Assembly (NCBI RefSeq): GCF_000281045.1
Contig: NW_008246130.1
Coordinates: 112,035-176,034 of the forward strand
Origin: Saprolegnia diclina VS20
Lineage: Eukaryota; Oomycota; Saprolegniomycetes; Saprolegniales; Saprolegniaceae
Length of the DNA: 64,000 nt
Reading direction: 5' to 3'
Shown: one piece after another, positions 63,441-64,000 of the stretch
How the letters are laid out: every line of letters begins with the position of its first letter
How positions within the stretch are numbered: position 1 is the stretch's first letter
Translations under genes and position numbers: made by a program
The notes under the pieces: generated by a model
Seen by the model: only the letters and a program-made list of their open reading frames with translations
Told to the model about the DNA's origin: nothing
Databases searched by the model: none

Positions 63441-64000
63441 TTAGAGAAGCTTTTGTTTTCGAAAGTGCGCGAGAAAGCGGGCTGCGATGAGGTAGCCGAG
63501 GGCAATGGCGAGGACGCCGACGCCGAGCGCCACGTATCCGATGGTCGAGCGCGGATCCGGGTACACGAGCGTCCCGAGGGCGTCCCAGTTGGGCTCGGTC
63601 CACAGCGGCAGGTTGGCGTTCAAGACCTTGAAGAGGCCGGGCGTCGCCTCCTTCTCGAGGCCGGGCGAGTATGCATCGTGGAAGTGGGCGGCGCGCGTCT
63701 TGCAGACGCCCGGGTAGACGCACTCGAGGTCGGTGCCCTTGCAGTCTTTCGAGATCTTGCACGTCGCCGTCGTGGGCTCACCGAGCGCCGCCGCGAGGAA
63801 CGATCGCGTAAACACCTCGTACGCGTTTGGGAACAAGCTCAGCGTGTTCGAGTCCTTCCAGACTACGTCGTCGGCGATGACGGCGACTGTGCCGCTGTTC
63901 GTGCTGTTGAGCACAGCCGTCGCAACGCGATCGCTCGAGTAGACGCCAGCATAGAGCGTCACGGGCGACATGGACAATGGCCACGACGTCGCTGTCAGCG
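63441..64000 (-). CDS. nicastrin-like C-terminal part (gene runs off the window)
   Basis: The frame is open to the last base of the window, so the 5' part is missing; at least 178 codons are seen. The visible part has Cys pairs (ATCKISKDCKG; CVYPGVCKT), then HDAYSPGLEKE, LPLWTEPNWDALGTLVYPDP and a single C-terminal membrane helix (IGYVALGVGVLAIALGYLIA) with a short basic tail (HFRKQKLL). SPGLE followed by WTEPNW and one terminal transmembrane helix is the nicastrin pattern, the large glycoprotein subunit of gamma-secretase. Potential N-glycosylation sites are present (LNSTNSG). The call is inferred from the C-terminus only. Confidence 0.65.
   Translation of the reverse strand, partial: LTATSWPLSMSPVTLYAGVYSSDRVATAVLNSTNSGTVAVIADDVVWKDSNTLSLFPNAYEVFTRSFLAAALGEPTTATCKISKDCKGTDLECVYPGVCKTRAAHFHDAYSPGLEKEATPGLFKVLNANLPLWTEPNWDALGTLVYPDPRSTIGYVALGVGVLAIALGYLIAARFLAHFRKQKLL

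Noticed and set aside
1-64000. CRISPR arrays, operons, rho-independent terminators
   Set aside because: The window is eukaryotic; no direct-repeat array or bacterial-type signal is seen.

Overview
The window looks like nuclear DNA of an oomycete, most likely a saprolegnialean water mould (Achlya/Saprolegnia/Aphanomyces type); that placement is inference. The reasons are small, GC-rich, tightly packed genes on both strands, very short introns (about 39-71 nt, most 44-55 nt, mostly with GTACG donors and TAG acceptors), CCAAT boxes in short shared promoters, a GH6 cellulase and a large F-box/LRR-like orphan. No rRNA, tRNA, CRISPR or intact transposon was seen. A 299-nt run of N (30815-31113) is an assembly gap.

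Layout. 1-10 kb: a weak membrane ORF, guanine deaminase, two divergent PAM2-motif proteins, a four-exon IQ-motif gene, and two tandem relatives with a PH-like region, one carrying an ectodomain and membrane segment. 10-17 kb: a DinB-like protein, a fungal/oomycete-type membrane protein, a small membrane coiled-coil protein, a membrane-anchored GH6 enzyme and, converging on it with 9 bp between stop codons, an eight-exon Siw14-type phosphatase. 17-25 kb: a (GATA)n microsatellite and three related membrane-anchored purple acid phosphatases, two intronless and divergent, one with six exons. 25-31 kb: an SCP/NIF-type phosphatase and a GRF-finger RecQ helicase. 32-39.4 kb: HDDC2 nucleotidase, PDZ-like protein, adenylate kinase, a coiled-coil protein, DPY30, LSm4, LYRM1 and EMC5.

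39.8-50 kb: a secreted Cys-rich protein, WDR74/Nsa1, CHMP4/Snf7, an RABL6-like GTPase, a type I membrane protein, VDAC and a UQCC1/Cbp3-like chaperone. 51-64 kb: an LRR-like protein, a predicted PD-(D/E)XK nuclease divergent from inner membrane peptidase IMP1, TRAPPC9/Trs120 divergent from a coiled-coil protein, a SET/MYND methyltransferase, a multi-pass membrane protein and the 3' end of a nicastrin-like gene.

Most genes are conserved eukaryotic housekeeping functions: mitochondria (VDAC, IMP1, UQCC1, LYRM1), ER and traffic (EMC5, TRAPPC9, CHMP4), RNA and ribosomes (LSm4, Nsa1, PAM2 proteins), chromatin and DNA (DPY30, SET protein, RecQ). They do not form one pathway. Exon structures were built by hand: for each I required GT..AG ends, frame continuity and, where possible, restoration of a known family alignment. 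Start codons are less certain than splice sites.
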